Shown here one piece after another: positions 36,013 to 45,472 of a stretch of DNA of 64,000 nt. Each line of letters opens with the position of its first letter. Position 1 is the stretch's first letter. The stretch is from the NCBI GenBank assembly GCA_947453625.1, contig CANGHK010000004.1:1-64000 (forward strand), in the 5' to 3' direction. A program made the translations under genes and the position numbers. Under the pieces are notes generated by a model. The model worked only from the letters and a program-made list of their open reading frames with translations. It was not told where the DNA came from and did no database searches. The DNA comes from Burkholderiales bacterium. GTDB taxonomy: Bacteria; Pseudomonadota; Gammaproteobacteria; Burkholderiales; Burkholderiaceae_C.

Positions 36013-38007
36013 TCAGCGCTTCAGGTCGTCGAAGAAGGCCTTGGCATTGAAGTCGCGGCCGAGAAATTGATGCACCAGCGCCTGCGGCGGACGCTGGCTG
36101 CCGTTGCCCAGCACGGTGTCGCGGTAGCGCCGCCCCACCGCCGCGTCGAGCCGGTCGGCGCCGAAGGCGGTGCGCATGTCCATCGCCACCACCAGGCTCC
36201 ACAGGTAACCGTAGTAGCCCGCGCTATAGCCGCCGGCGATGTGGCTGAAACCGGCCGGGAAGGTCGTGCCCGCCACATGGCCCAGCGGCGTGTCGCCCTC
36301 CATGCCGGCCCACAGCGCCATCGGGTCGGCCGGCTCGGGTCCGTACAGCGCCAGGTCGTAGCTGGCGTACAGGTGCTGGCGCGACAGGCGCACGCCCTTG
36401 CCGTAGTGGCTGGCGGCCAGCGCCTTGTCGAGCAGCGCGTCGGGCACCGGGGTGCAATCCGGGCAGACCTCGGCGAACAGCTTCTGCACCCGCTTGTCGA
36501 AGACCCAGTCTTCCAGCATCTGCGACGGCGCCTCGACGAAATCGCGCTTGACGCTGGTGCCGGCCTGCAAGGCGTGGCGGGTGGCCGACAGGTTGTTGTG
36601 CACCGCATGGCCGAGCTCATGCAGCAGAGTCTCCAGTTCGTCCAACGTCAGCCCCTTGCGGTCGAAGTTGACCACCAGTGCTGCCTGCGATGGCCGCTTC
36701 AGCGCTTTCGAGGCCGACCGCAAGCCCCAGACGGCCGCGTGGTTGTACTTGCCCTCGCGCGGGTAGAGGTCGACCCACAGCGTGGCCAGCAACTGGCCGC
36801 TGGCGGCGTCCGACACCGCATAGGTCTGCACCTCGGGATGCCAGGCCGCTGCCCCTTCGATGCGCTGGTAGCGCACGCCCATCAGGCGCTCGATCAGGCG
36901 CAGCGCGAACTGCAGGCTTTGCTGCGGCGGGAAGTAGGCCCGGAAGGCTTCCTGGTCGACCGCGTAGCGCTCGCGGCGCACCCGCTCGGTGTAGAAGCTC
37001 ACATCCCAGCGCTCGACCTTGACGCTGTCGGCCGGCTGCTGCAGGTGGGCCGCCTTGGCCTGGCGCAGTTCGGCCAGCTCGCTGCGCTCACGCGACTGCA
37101 CCGCCGTCTTGACCTCGCCCAGGAAGGCCAGGGCCTGCGCCGGGGTTTGCGCCATGCGCCGGCGCAGCACGAATTCATCCCAGCTGGCGGCGCCGAACAG
37201 ACTGGCATAGGCCTTGCGCAAGCGGGTGATCTCGGCCAGCAGCGTGAGGTTGGCTGCGCCGCCCTCGTTGGTCTTGGCGCGCCACATGCGCTCGCGGGTG
37301 GCCGCCACCTCGCCAGCCTGCAACACCGGGCCGTAGGTGGGGTAGTCCAGCCCGAGCAGCAGCCGGCCCTGATCATCGCGCGCCGCGCCCTGCCAGACCG
37401 CCTGGGGCACGCCCGCCAGCTCGGCTTCGCTGAAGGCGAGTTTCACGCCGGCGTCGCGGATGTTGCGGTCGAAGGTCTGGCCCAGCTCGCCGATGCGGTC
37501 CATCAACTGCTTGGCACGGGTCCGCTGCGCCGCAGGCAGCCCGACGCCGGCATCGTCGAAGCCCTCGATCAAGGTCTTGCGCAGTTCGCGGTCGATGGCG
37601 TCGGCCGGCCGCAGCGCCCGCACGGCCTGGTACAGCCGAGCGTTCTGGCCGAGCGAGGAGTTGAAGTCATTCCAGCGCAGCTCGCAGGCCTCGGCGGCGT
37701 CGCGCAGCGTCTTGTCGGGATGGACCGCCGACAGGAACTGAATCGGGCTGGACAGGTCTTCCAGCGCGGCGCTGAAGACATCGTAGGCCGCCAGCCAGCG
37801 GCGGTCGGCGGGACGGTGCTCCATCTGCGCCAGCCGGACGGCGGCGCTGGCCAGGCCCGAGTCGCAGGCCGAGCTCACGGCCTGGGCCGAGGCGAACTGC
37901 GGAAAGCCGGGGCCGGGCGCCTCGACGGCCAGGGAGGGCAGCGCCGCCGAGCAACCCAGGCTCAACGCGATCGCGCCCAGAAGGGCTTTGCAGGGTGTTT
38001 GCATCAT
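36013..38007 (-). CDS. M3-family metallopeptidase (oligopeptidase) with signal peptide
   Basis: The ~664-residue protein is related to thimet oligopeptidase and dipeptidyl carboxypeptidase Dcp. The zinc motif is HELGH in LLHELGHAVHNNLSA near residue 465, and the third ligand should lie in the EAPSQMLEDWVFD stretch. The N-terminus, MMQTPCKALLGAIALSLGC and more, is a signal peptide. A cysteine follows the hydrophobic core but the lipobox is imperfect. It is therefore probably periplasmic, where cytosolic relatives are more usual. A later start at 38004 is equally possible. Confidence 0.85.
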   Translation of the reverse strand: MMQTPCKALLGAIALSLGCSAALPSLAVEAPGPGFPQFASAQAVSSACDSGLASAAVRLAQMEHRPADRRWLAAYDVFSAALEDLSSPIQFLSAVHPDKTLRDAAEACELRWNDFNSSLGQNARLYQAVRALRPADAIDRELRKTLIEGFDDAGVGLPAAQRTRAKQLMDRIGELGQTFDRNIRDAGVKLAFSEAELAGVPQAVWQGAARDDQGRLLLGLDYPTYGPVLQAGEVAATRERMWRAKTNEGGAANLTLLAEITRLRKAYASLFGAASWDEFVLRRRMAQTPAQALAFLGEVKTAVQSRERSELAELRQAKAAHLQQPADSVKVERWDVSFYTERVRRERYAVDQEAFRAYFPPQQSLQFALRLIERLMGVRYQRIEGAAAWHPEVQTYAVSDAASGQLLATLWVDLYPREGKYNHAAVWGLRSASKALKRPSQAALVVNFDRKGLTLDELETLLHELGHAVHNNLSATRHALQAGTSVKRDFVEAPSQMLEDWVFDKRVQKLFAEVCPDCTPVPDALLDKALAASHYGKGVRLSRQHLYASYDLALYGPEPADPMALWAGMEGDTPLGHVAGTTFPAGFSHIAGGYSAGYYGYLWSLVVAMDMRTAFGADRLDAAVGRRYRDTVLGNGSQRPPQALVHQFLGRDFNAKAFFDDLKR

Positions 38008-38097
38008 GGGCAGAAAGTGTTGGCGCCGCCCGGTCAACGGCGGCGCCGATTCTGCCCTTGTCGGGCCACCCTGTGGCCAGCGCCGAGATCGGCCGAT

Positions 38098-39996
38098 TCA
38101 GCCCGCGTTGACCAGATCCTTGATCTGTTGCAGCGCGGTCGGATCCTCGATCGTCGTTAGGTCGCCCGGATCGCGCGCCTCGCAGACCGCCTGGATCGCC
38201 CGACGCAGCAGTTTGCCCGACCGCGTCTTGGGCAGCACCGAGACAAAGCGCACCCGCGCTGGCCTGGCGACCGCGCCAAGCTGGTTGTCGACCAGTTTCA
38301 TGATCTCGCCCTCGAGCTTGAGCGCCTCGGCCGCGGTGCCGGTACGCAAGGAATTCTTGAGCACCGCAAACGCCATCGCCACCTGGCCCTTGAGCGCGTC
38401 GGCCACGCCGACCACTGCCACCTCTGCCACGTCGGGGTGGCTGGAGATGCTCTCCTCGATCTCGCGCGTGCCCAGCCGGTGGCCGGCGACGTTGATCACG
38501 TCGTCGGTACGGCCCAGGATGTAGAAATAGCCGTCGGCGTCCTTCACGCCCCAGTCGAAGGTGTTGTACATCACCCGGTTGTGAATGGTCGACCAGTAGG
38601 TCTTGACGTAGCGCTCGTCGTCGCGCCAGAGGGTCTGCAGGCAGCCCGGCGGCAGCGGGCCATCGACCGCGATCACGCCTTTCTTGCCGGGCTCGGTGAT
38701 TTCCTCGGCGGTGATCTCGTCGATCAGCCTGACGTCGAAGCCGTAGACCGCCTTGCCGGGCGAACCGAACTTGGTCGGCGCCTGCTCGACACCGTTGCAG
38801 ATCGCCAGGATAGGCCAGCCGGTCTCGGTCTGCCAGTAGTTGTCGATGATGGGCTTGCCGATCGCATCCGAGATCCAGGTGGCAGTGGGCTCGTCCAGCG
38901 GCTCGCCGGCCAGGAACAGCGCTTTCAAGCTCGACAGGTCGTATTTCGTCAGGAAGGCCGGATCCTGCTTCTTCAACACCCGCGCGGCGGTCGGCGCGCT
39001 GAACATCACCGACACGCGGTATTTTTCGACCAGGCTCCACCAGATGCCGGCGTCGGGCCGGGTCGGCAGGCCCTCGTAAAGGATGGTGGCCATGCCGTTG
39101 ATCAGCGGGCCGTAGACGATGTAGCTGTGGCCCACCACCCAGCCGATGTCGCTGGTGGAGAAATAGGTCTCGCCGGGCTCGCCCCGGTAGATGTGCTTCA
39201 TCGACGCGGCCAGCGCCACCGCGTAGCCGCCGGTGTCGCGCTGAACGCCCTTGGGCTTGCCGGTGGTGCCGCTGGTGTAGAGCGTGTAGCTGGGGTCGCC
39301 AGACTCGACCCAGGTGCAGGGGACGACGGCATCCAGGTGCTGGGCGCGCAGCGCGGCGTAATCGGCGTCGCGGCCGGCCACGCGGGTGAACGCGACCAGA
39401 CCGCGGTCGATCATCAACACCCGCGCCGGCTTGTGCGCGGCCAGCGCGATCGCCTCGTCGAGCAACGGCTTGTAGGCCACCACCTTGCCGCTGCGGCTGC
39501 CAGCATCGGTGCTGACGATCACCACCGGTTCGGCATCGTCGATGCGGGTGGCCAGGCTGTGGCTGGCGAAACCGCCGAACACCACCGAATGGATAGCGCC
39601 TATACGGGTGCAGGCCAGCATCGCAAACACCGCCTCCGGCGTCATCGGCATGTAGATCAGCACCCGGTCGCCGGGCTTGACGCCCAGCGTCAGCAGCACA
39701 GCGGCCATGCGCATGACCTCGGACTGCAGTTGCGTGAAGCTGTAGGCGATCTCCTGATCGACCTCGGTCGAGACCCAGATCAGCGCGGCCTGGTCACCGC
39801 GCGTGGCCACATGGCGGTCGACCGCGTTGTGGCACAGGTTGGTGCGGCCGCCGACGAACCATTTGGCAAACGGTGGACGGCTGTAGTCGCAGACCTGGGT
39901 GAACGGTGTCTCCCAGTCGATCAGCGCGGCCTGTTCGCGCCAGAAGCCGTCGCGGTCTTCGATCGAACGGCGGTGAAACTCGCTGTACTTGCTCAT
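38098..39996 (-). CDS. prpE: Propionate-CoA ligase
   Basis: PrpE activates propionate to propionyl-CoA. The protein follows E. coli PrpE along its whole length of ~632 residues: DWETPFTQVCDYSRPPFAKWF, GGRTNLCHNAVDRH and SVVFGGFASHSLATRIDDA. The P-loop is LYTSGTTGKPKGVQRD. DNYWQTETGWP and INVAGHRLGTREIEESIS precede the catalytic lysine in PKTRSGKLLRR. The ATG at 39996 is preceded by AGGAGAG. No other prp genes are adjacent. Confidence 0.9.
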   Translation of the reverse strand: MSKYSEFHRRSIEDRDGFWREQAALIDWETPFTQVCDYSRPPFAKWFVGGRTNLCHNAVDRHVATRGDQAALIWVSTEVDQEIAYSFTQLQSEVMRMAAVLLTLGVKPGDRVLIYMPMTPEAVFAMLACTRIGAIHSVVFGGFASHSLATRIDDAEPVVIVSTDAGSRSGKVVAYKPLLDEAIALAAHKPARVLMIDRGLVAFTRVAGRDADYAALRAQHLDAVVPCTWVESGDPSYTLYTSGTTGKPKGVQRDTGGYAVALAASMKHIYRGEPGETYFSTSDIGWVVGHSYIVYGPLINGMATILYEGLPTRPDAGIWWSLVEKYRVSVMFSAPTAARVLKKQDPAFLTKYDLSSLKALFLAGEPLDEPTATWISDAIGKPIIDNYWQTETGWPILAICNGVEQAPTKFGSPGKAVYGFDVRLIDEITAEEITEPGKKGVIAVDGPLPPGCLQTLWRDDERYVKTYWSTIHNRVMYNTFDWGVKDADGYFYILGRTDDVINVAGHRLGTREIEESISSHPDVAEVAVVGVADALKGQVAMAFAVLKNSLRTGTAAEALKLEGEIMKLVDNQLGAVARPARVRFVSVLPKTRSGKLLRRAIQAVCEARDPGDLTTIEDPTALQQIKDLVNAG

Positions 39997-40157
39997 GGGG
40001 CTCTCTCCTGGCGGCGGTGGCCGGTTGGCGGGCATTGCAAGTCCTGGCACTGACAAGACACTGACTTTCCACCGCCACGCCCCGCCGCGGCCCACCGACC
40101 CGGCTTCGGGCATGTCCCGGGGCCGACCCTGGCGGGGGGTGGTATCCTCTCTCACCC

Positions 40158-40808
40158 ATGGTTCGGACAATCTTCTCCGCCAAGCGCCTGTTCGCCGCAC
40201 TGCTGGTTGCGGCTTGCGCATGCGTTCGAGCCGCGCCCGAGCCCGCGGCGGTCAGCACCCCGCTGCAGGCGCCTCCGGCAGCGGGCGTGGGCGGACTGGC
40301 CGATCCCATCATGAACCTGCTCGGTGAACGCGGCCTGCTGCGCCCGCTGGACTCGGCCGCGCTGGTCGAATCGGTTCGCAACTCGGTGCGCGACACCGCG
40401 TCCGACCTGGTGATGCAGGCGATGAACTTCCTGGGCGTGCCCTACCGGCGCGGCGGCAACACCGAGGAGGCCGGCTTCGACTGCAGCGGCTTCACCCGCC
40501 ACATCTTCGAGGGCAGCGTCGGCCTGGTGCTGCCGCGCCGGGCCGATGAGCAGGCCAAGGCGGCCGGGTTGCTCAACATCAACCGGCAGGAACTCAAGCC
40601 TGGCGACCTGGTGTTCTTCAACACCATGAAGCGCACCTTCTCGCATGTCGGCATCTATGTCGGCGACGACAAGTTCATTCACTCGCCGCGCACCGGCAGC
40701 GAGGTGCGTATAGAGGACATGCGCGATGCCTACTGGGCGCGCCGCTTCACCGGGGCGCGCCGCGCCGACCTGAGCGCGGCCGCCGCGCAGTTGCCCACCT
40801 CGCGCTGA
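40158..40808 (+). CDS. NlpC/P60 family peptidoglycan hydrolase
   Basis: The 216-residue secreted protein begins with a signal peptide that ends near the AAPEPAAV region. The C-terminal C40 peptidase domain starts at [12 protein letters not shown]. The catalytic cysteine is in [13 protein letters not shown] near residue 109 and the histidine in [18 protein letters not shown] near residue 162. It probably cleaves peptide cross-links in the wall. It is read divergently from prpE and precedes moaA by 86 bp. Confidence 0.88.
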   Translation: MVRTIFSAKRLFAALLVAACACVRAAPEPAAVSTPLQAPPAAGVGGLADPIMNLLGERGLLRPLDSAALVESVRNSVRDTASDLVMQAMNFLGVPYRRGGNTEEAGFDCSGFTRHIFEGSVGLVLPRRADEQAKAAGLLNINRQELKPGDLVFFNTMKRTFSHVGIYVGDDKFIHSPRTGSEVRIEDMRDAYWARRFTGARRADLSAAAAQLPTSR

Positions 40809-40894
40809 TCCGCCGGCACGGCAATCCCGCGCCGCCGCGGGGATGCTCTCATCGCTGCGAGACCGCGCCAGTCGTCGCGGCACAATCGGGCCCC

Positions 40895-42031
40895 ATGGGC
40901 GAAACCGTCATTCCTCTGGCCGACCTGCGCTACGCCGCGCCGGTGCCTGCCATTCCACGCCAGGCCATCCCCGCCACCGGGCTGCTGTCCGATGGCCTGG
41001 GCCGGCCGCTGCGCGACCTGCGCATCTCGGTCACCGACCGCTGCAACTTCCGCTGCAGCTACTGCATGCCCAAGGAGATCTTCGACCGGGACTACCTGTT
41101 TCTGCCACAGACCTCGCTGCTGAGCTTCGAGGAGATCGCCCGGCTGGCACGGATGTTCGTCGCCCATGGGGTGCAGAAGATCCGCCTGACCGGCGGCGAG
41201 CCGCTGCTGCGCAAGGGACTGGAAGCGCTGATCGCGATGCTGGCCGAACTGCGCACGCCCGAGGGCGCGCCACTCGACATCACGCTGACGACCAACGGCT
41301 CGGTGCTGGCGCGCAAGGCGGCGGCGCTGCAGCGCGCCGGACTGCAACGCGTCACCGTCAGCCTGGACGGGCTGGACGACGCGGTGTTCCGGCGCATGAA
41401 CGACGTCGACTTCCCGGTGGCCGATGTGCTGGCCGGCATCGCCGCCGCCGCAGCCGCCGGCCTGGGGCCGATCAAGATCAACATGGTGGTCAAGCGCGGC
41501 ACCAACGAGCAGGAAATCCTGCCGATGGCGCGTCACTTCCGCGAACTGAACCGCCAGCACCCCGGCAGCCAAATCGTGCTGCGCTTCATCGAGTACATGG
41601 ACGTCGGCGCCAGCAACGGCTGGCGCATGGACGAGGTGCTGCCCTCGGCCGAGGTCTTGAGGATGCTGCAGGCTGAATGGCCGCTGCTGCCGCTGCAGGC
41701 CAGCGTGGCCGGCGAGACCGCCGAGCGCTGGCGCTACGCCGACGGCGCGGGCGAGGTCGGGCTGATCTCCAGCGTCACCCAGGCCTTCTGCCAGGACTGC
41801 AACCGGGCCCGGCTGTCGACCGAGGGCAAGCTCTTCCTCTGCCTGTTCGCCACCCAGGGCCACGACTTGCGCACACTGCTGCGCAACGGCACGCCGGATG
41901 CCGACATCAGCAGCGCCTTGGGCGCCGTCTGGGCCAGGCGCGACGACCGCTACTCCGAACTGCGGGCGGCCCAGCCGACCGATGCCGCGGGCGGCGGGCG
42001 CCGGGTTGAAATGCACTACATCGGCGGCTGA
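40895..42031 (+). CDS. moaA: GTP 3',8-cyclase (molybdenum cofactor)
   Basis: MoaA is a radical-SAM enzyme that starts molybdopterin synthesis from GTP. The N-terminal cluster motif CNFRCSYC is at residues 50-57. [14 protein letters not shown] is the SAM-binding stretch, and the C-terminal cluster uses [21 protein letters not shown]. The protein ends in GG, which is essential in MoaA. It is 378 residues with a ~40-residue N-terminal extension. The second moeA gene follows after 19 bases, so they form a transcription unit. Confidence 0.93.
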   Translation: MGETVIPLADLRYAAPVPAIPRQAIPATGLLSDGLGRPLRDLRISVTDRCNFRCSYCMPKEIFDRDYLFLPQTSLLSFEEIARLARMFVAHGVQKIRLTGGEPLLRKGLEALIAMLAELRTPEGAPLDITLTTNGSVLARKAAALQRAGLQRVTVSLDGLDDAVFRRMNDVDFPVADVLAGIAAAAAAGLGPIKINMVVKRGTNEQEILPMARHFRELNRQHPGSQIVLRFIEYMDVGASNGWRMDEVLPSAEVLRMLQAEWPLLPLQASVAGETAERWRYADGAGEVGLISSVTQAFCQDCNRARLSTEGKLFLCLFATQGHDLRTLLRNGTPDADISSALGAVWARRDDRYSELRAAQPTDAAGGGRRVEMHYIGG

Positions 42032-42050
42032 GAGCCGGACGACCCAAGCC

Positions 42051-43340
42051 ATGCAAAGTCTCGACCAGATCGCCGCCGCCATCCCCGGCTACGACCCCAA
42101 CGCGCTGCAGGTGGGGCAAGCCCAGGATTTCATCGCCAGACTGGTGCCGCGCATGACCGCGGTGGAAAGCCTGGCGCTGCGCAGCGCGCTGGGCCGGGTG
42201 CTGGCGCGCGACATCGCCTCGGCCATCGATGTGCCGGCCAACGACAACTCGGCGATGGACGGCTACGCCCTGCGCTCGAGCGAGCTGAGCCAAAACGCCG
42301 ACACGCTGATCAGCGTGGCCGGCACCGCCCTTGCCGGTGCCCAGTTCAGCGGCCCTGTGAGGCAGGGCCAGGGGGTGCGCATCATGACCGGCGCGGTGAT
42401 GCCGGCCGGACTCGACACCGTCGTGCCGCAGGAATTCACCCGCAGCGACGCCGACGGCCGGGTGCGCATCCCGGCTGGCGTCGTGAAAGCCGGAGACAAC
42501 CGCCGCCTGCGCGGCGAAGACCTGGCGCGCGGCGAGCCGGCGCTGCAGCGCGGTCGCCTCCTGAGCCCGGCCGACCTCGGGCTGCTGGCCTCGCTGGGCC
42601 AGGCCGAAGTGCCGGTGTTCCGGCGGCTGCGGGTGGCCTTCTTCTCCACCGGCGACGAGTTGCGCTCGATCGGCGAGGCGCTGGACGACGGCTGCGTCTA
42701 TGACAGCAACCGCTACACGATCTGGGGCATGCTGACGCGGCTGGGGGTGGACGCGATCGACCTGGGCGTGGTGCGCGACGACCCGCTAGCACTGGCCGAG
42801 GCCTTCACCCAGGCGGCAGCCTGCGCCGATGCGGTGATCACCTCGGGCGGGGTCAGCGTCGGCGAAGCCGACCACACCAAGCGCATCATGGCCGAGCTCG
42901 GCGAGGTGCTGTTCTGGAAGATAGCGATGCGCCCGGGGCGGCCGATGGCGATCGGCCGGATCGGCGCTACCGGCGACAAGGGCCACAGCGCGATGCTGTT
43001 CGGCCTGCCCGGCAACCCGGTGGCGGTGATGGTGACTTTCTACGCCTTCGTGCGCCAGGCGCTGCTGGCGATGAGCGGCGCATCGCCCCAAGCGATGCCG
43101 CTGCTGCGGGCGGTGAGCGAGGCGCCACTGCGCAAGAAGCCCGGCCGCACCGAGTACCAGCGCGGCATCGTCAGCCCGGGGCCAGACGGCCGCTGGCAGG
43201 TGCGCATCACCGGCGCCCAGGGTTCGGGCATCCTGCGCAGCATGAGCCAGGCCAACGGCATGGTGGTGCTGCACCATGGCCAGGGCGATGTCGCGGCGGG
43301 CGACCTGGTGGACGTGATTCCGTTCGACGGCCTGGTCTGA
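42051..43340 (+). CDS. moeA: Second molybdopterin molybdenumtransferase (MoeA paralog)
   Basis: The 429-residue protein has the full MoeA layout: VPANDNSAMDGYALR, IMTGAVMPAGLDTVVPQE, FFSTGDEL, DSNRYTIWGML and TSGGVSVGEADHTKR. FGLPGNPVAVMVTFYAFV is followed by the C-terminal domain. It shares an operon with moaA and differs clearly from the copy at 27057. Two MoeA paralogs may divide molybdenum insertion between enzyme classes, which is an inference. Confidence 0.9.
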   Translation: MQSLDQIAAAIPGYDPNALQVGQAQDFIARLVPRMTAVESLALRSALGRVLARDIASAIDVPANDNSAMDGYALRSSELSQNADTLISVAGTALAGAQFSGPVRQGQGVRIMTGAVMPAGLDTVVPQEFTRSDADGRVRIPAGVVKAGDNRRLRGEDLARGEPALQRGRLLSPADLGLLASLGQAEVPVFRRLRVAFFSTGDELRSIGEALDDGCVYDSNRYTIWGMLTRLGVDAIDLGVVRDDPLALAEAFTQAAACADAVITSGGVSVGEADHTKRIMAELGEVLFWKIAMRPGRPMAIGRIGATGDKGHSAMLFGLPGNPVAVMVTFYAFVRQALLAMSGASPQAMPLLRAVSEAPLRKKPGRTEYQRGIVSPGPDGRWQVRITGAQGSGILRSMSQANGMVVLHHGQGDVAAGDLVDVIPFDGLV

Positions 43341-43352
43341 GCGTCTGAGGGT

Positions 43353-43844
43353 TCAGGTCCGGCGCAGCGACGCCACGCCCTTGTTGGCCAGCGCATCGGC
43401 GCGCTCGTTGCCCGGGTCGCCGGTATGGCCGCGCACCCAGTGCCAGGCCACCTTGTGCTCGGTGGCCAGCGCATCCAGCCGCTGCCAGAGTTCGATGTTC
43501 TTGACCGGCTTGTTGTCGGCGGTGCGCCAGCCGCGCTTCTTCCAGCCATGGATCCAGCTGGTGATGCCGTTCTTCACATACTCGCTGTCGGTGTAGATCG
43601 CCACCGGCGTGCGGCGCTTGAGCAAGGCCAGCGACTCGATCACCGCGGTCAGTTCCATCCGGTTGTTGGTGGTCAGCGGCTCACCGCCGAACAATTCCTT
43701 CTCATGCCCACCCCAGCGCAGCCAGGCGCCCCAGCCGCCCGGCCCCGGGTTGCCCTTGCAGGCACCATCGGTGTAGATCACCACTTGTTCGGCGGCGCCA
43801 TCGGCCGCTTTTTCGGGGGCCTTGTCGGCCAGGGGCTCAGTCAT
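43353..43844 (-). CDS. rnhA: Ribonuclease HI
   Basis: RNase HI removes RNA from RNA-DNA hybrids. The ATG at 43844 gives 163 residues. Catalytic acids are visible in [19 protein letters not shown] (D26), [23 protein letters not shown] and [12 protein letters not shown]. The first ~18 residues are an Ala-rich extension. Its start overlaps the end of a methyltransferase gene by eight bases, and the end faces the second moeA convergently. Confidence 0.93.
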   Translation of the reverse strand: MTEPLADKAPEKAADGAAEQVVIYTDGACKGNPGPGGWGAWLRWGGHEKELFGGEPLTTNNRMELTAVIESLALLKRRTPVAIYTDSEYVKNGITSWIHGWKKRGWRTADNKPVKNIELWQRLDALATEHKVAWHWVRGHTGDPGNERADALANKGVASLRRT

Positions 43845-44697
43845 CGGTCTCTCGTTCCAGCATTTGAAAAATTTCGCGCGCAGCTGCAGCGCGGTTGGCC
43901 ACCACTGCGGGCGATGCCTGGGACGCGCGCAGGCGGCGCCGGTCCAGGCCCAGCAGGCGCATGCCGCGCACGCGCTTGACGGCCTCGACCATGTAGACCG
44001 CACCCAGCCTCGGCCAGACGTGCGCGCCGGCCGATTCCATCCAGGCCAGCCGCGCCAGACCGCGCTCGGAGCGCAGCGGCAGGCGCCACAACCCGAAGCG
44101 GCCGCGCTCGACCTCGAAGCCCAGCAGCCGCAACCAGTCGCGCACCCGGCCATAGCCGATGAACTCGCCCGCGCTGGGCAGGAACAGCGGCCCGGCGCCG
44201 CCCAGACGCTGGCGCAGCCGGCCAGCGCTCTGGCGCAGCCCCCACAGGCTGGCCGGGTTGAAGCCGACGATCACCACCCGGCCCTCGGGCATCAGCACCC
44301 GCTCGACTTCGCGCAGCGTGTCGTGCGGGTCGCGCGTCAGTTCAAGCGTGTGCGGCAGCACCACCAGGTCCAGGCTCTGGCTGGGAAAAGGCAAGGCGTC
44401 GAAATCACAGCGCAGGGCATGGCCGGCCGGCATGGTCAGCAGCGGGGCCAGCCTAGCGTCCAGCGGTGGCAGCGGCAAGGAACCGGACTGGTGCAGCGAG
44501 TCGCAGGCCACCCAGCGGTGCGGCATGCGGTTGGCACGCAGTGCCTCGAGTTCGGCCAGGCCGAGCTGCAGTGCGTGGAAGCCGAACAGGTCGCTGACCG
44601 CGCGGTCGATCTCGGCCTGCTCCCAGGCCAGCAGGGTGATCCCGGGCGGGCTCTGCAGCCAACAGGCCAACTCTATAATCGACGCCTTGCGCACCAT
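43837..44697 (-). CDS. Class I SAM-dependent methyltransferase next to rnhA
   Basis: The ~286-residue protein has an N-terminal segment ending in [19 protein letters not shown] and [11 protein letters not shown]. Next is a methyltransferase core with [21 protein letters not shown] and [14 protein letters not shown]. The arrangement rnhA-methyltransferase opposite gloB is usual in Burkholderiales. The start ATG (44697-44695) shares bases with the gloB ATG on the other strand. Substrate unknown. Confidence 0.82.
   Translation of the reverse strand: MVRKASIIELACWLQSPPGITLLAWEQAEIDRAVSDLFGFHALQLGLAELEALRANRMPHRWVACDSLHQSGSLPLPPLDARLAPLLTMPAGHALRCDFDALPFPSQSLDLVVLPHTLELTRDPHDTLREVERVLMPEGRVVIVGFNPASLWGLRQSAGRLRQRLGGAGPLFLPSAGEFIGYGRVRDWLRLLGFEVERGRFGLWRLPLRSERGLARLAWMESAGAHVWPRLGAVYMVEAVKRVRGMRLLGLDRRRLRASQASPAVVANRAAAAREIFQMLERETDD
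44674..44679 (+). promoter_or_regulatory. TATAAT -10 box of gloB
   Basis: A perfect TATAAT lies 17 bases before the gloB ATG, so the transcript would have a leader of only about 10 nt. The site lies within the opposite-strand methyltransferase coding region if that gene starts at 44697. Confidence 0.55.
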
Positions 44698-45472
44698 GAA
44701 ACTCGTAGCCCTCCCCGCTTTTTCCGACAACTACATCTGGATGCTGCACGATGGCCATCGAGCCATCATCGTGGATCCGGGGGACGCGGCACCCGTGCTG
44801 GCGGCGCTGGATGACCAGGGCCTGACAATGGCCGGCATTCTAGTGACGCACCACCACCCCGACCATGTCGGTGGCCTGGCGGCCTTGCGGCCGCGCCTGC
44901 AAGGCCCGGTCTTCGGACCGGCCCGCGAGGACATCCCCACCCCGTTCGAGCCGCTGCAAGACGGCGCGGTGGTCAGCCTGCTGGGCCTGGATTTCGAGGT
45001 CATGGCCGTGCCCGGGCACACCTCCGGCCACATCGCCTACTTTCACGCGTCGGCGGGTGAGGTGGAGCCGCCGGTCCTGTTCTGCGGCGACACCTTGTTC
45101 TCGGCCGGATGCGGCCGGCTGTTCGAAGGCACGCCGGCGCAGATGCACCAGTCGCTGGCCCGGCTGGCCGCGCTGCCCGCTGACACCCGGGTCTGCTGCG
45201 CCCACGAATACACCGAGTCCAACCTGCGTTTTGCCGCCGCGGTCGAACCCGACAATGCCGACATCGCCGAGGCGATCGTCACCTGCCGCGCGCTGCGCGC
45301 GCAAGGCCTGCCCACCCTGCCCTCGACGATCCTGCGCGAGCGCGCGATCAACCCCTTCATGCGCTGCGACGTCGCCGCGGTGGTCGGCAGCGCCGTCCAA
45401 CAAGGCGCCGCCGACCGCAGCGGCGCCGCGGTGCTGGGCGCATTGCGCGAATGGAAGAACAATTTTCGATGA
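44696..45472 (+). CDS. gloB: Hydroxyacylglutathione hydrolase (glyoxalase II)
   Basis: GloB hydrolyses S-D-lactoylglutathione in methylglyoxal detoxification. The 258-residue metallo-beta-lactamase-fold protein carries THHHPDH at residues 51-57. AVPGHTSGHIAYF and FCGDTLFSAGCGRLFEG hold further metal ligands, and CAHEYTESNLRFA completes the site. Its TGA overlaps the mltD ATG as ATGA. Confidence 0.93.
   Translation: MKLVALPAFSDNYIWMLHDGHRAIIVDPGDAAPVLAALDDQGLTMAGILVTHHHPDHVGGLAALRPRLQGPVFGPAREDIPTPFEPLQDGAVVSLLGLDFEVMAVPGHTSGHIAYFHASAGEVEPPVLFCGDTLFSAGCGRLFEGTPAQMHQSLARLAALPADTRVCCAHEYTESNLRFAAAVEPDNADIAEAIVTCRALRAQGLPTLPSTILRERAINPFMRCDVAAVVGSAVQQGAADRSGAAVLGALREWKNNFR

Noticed and set aside
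35617-38160. Long plus-strand frame across the M3 peptidase gene
   Set aside because: Antisense to a gene with an intact HELGH motif and signal peptide; no own motifs.
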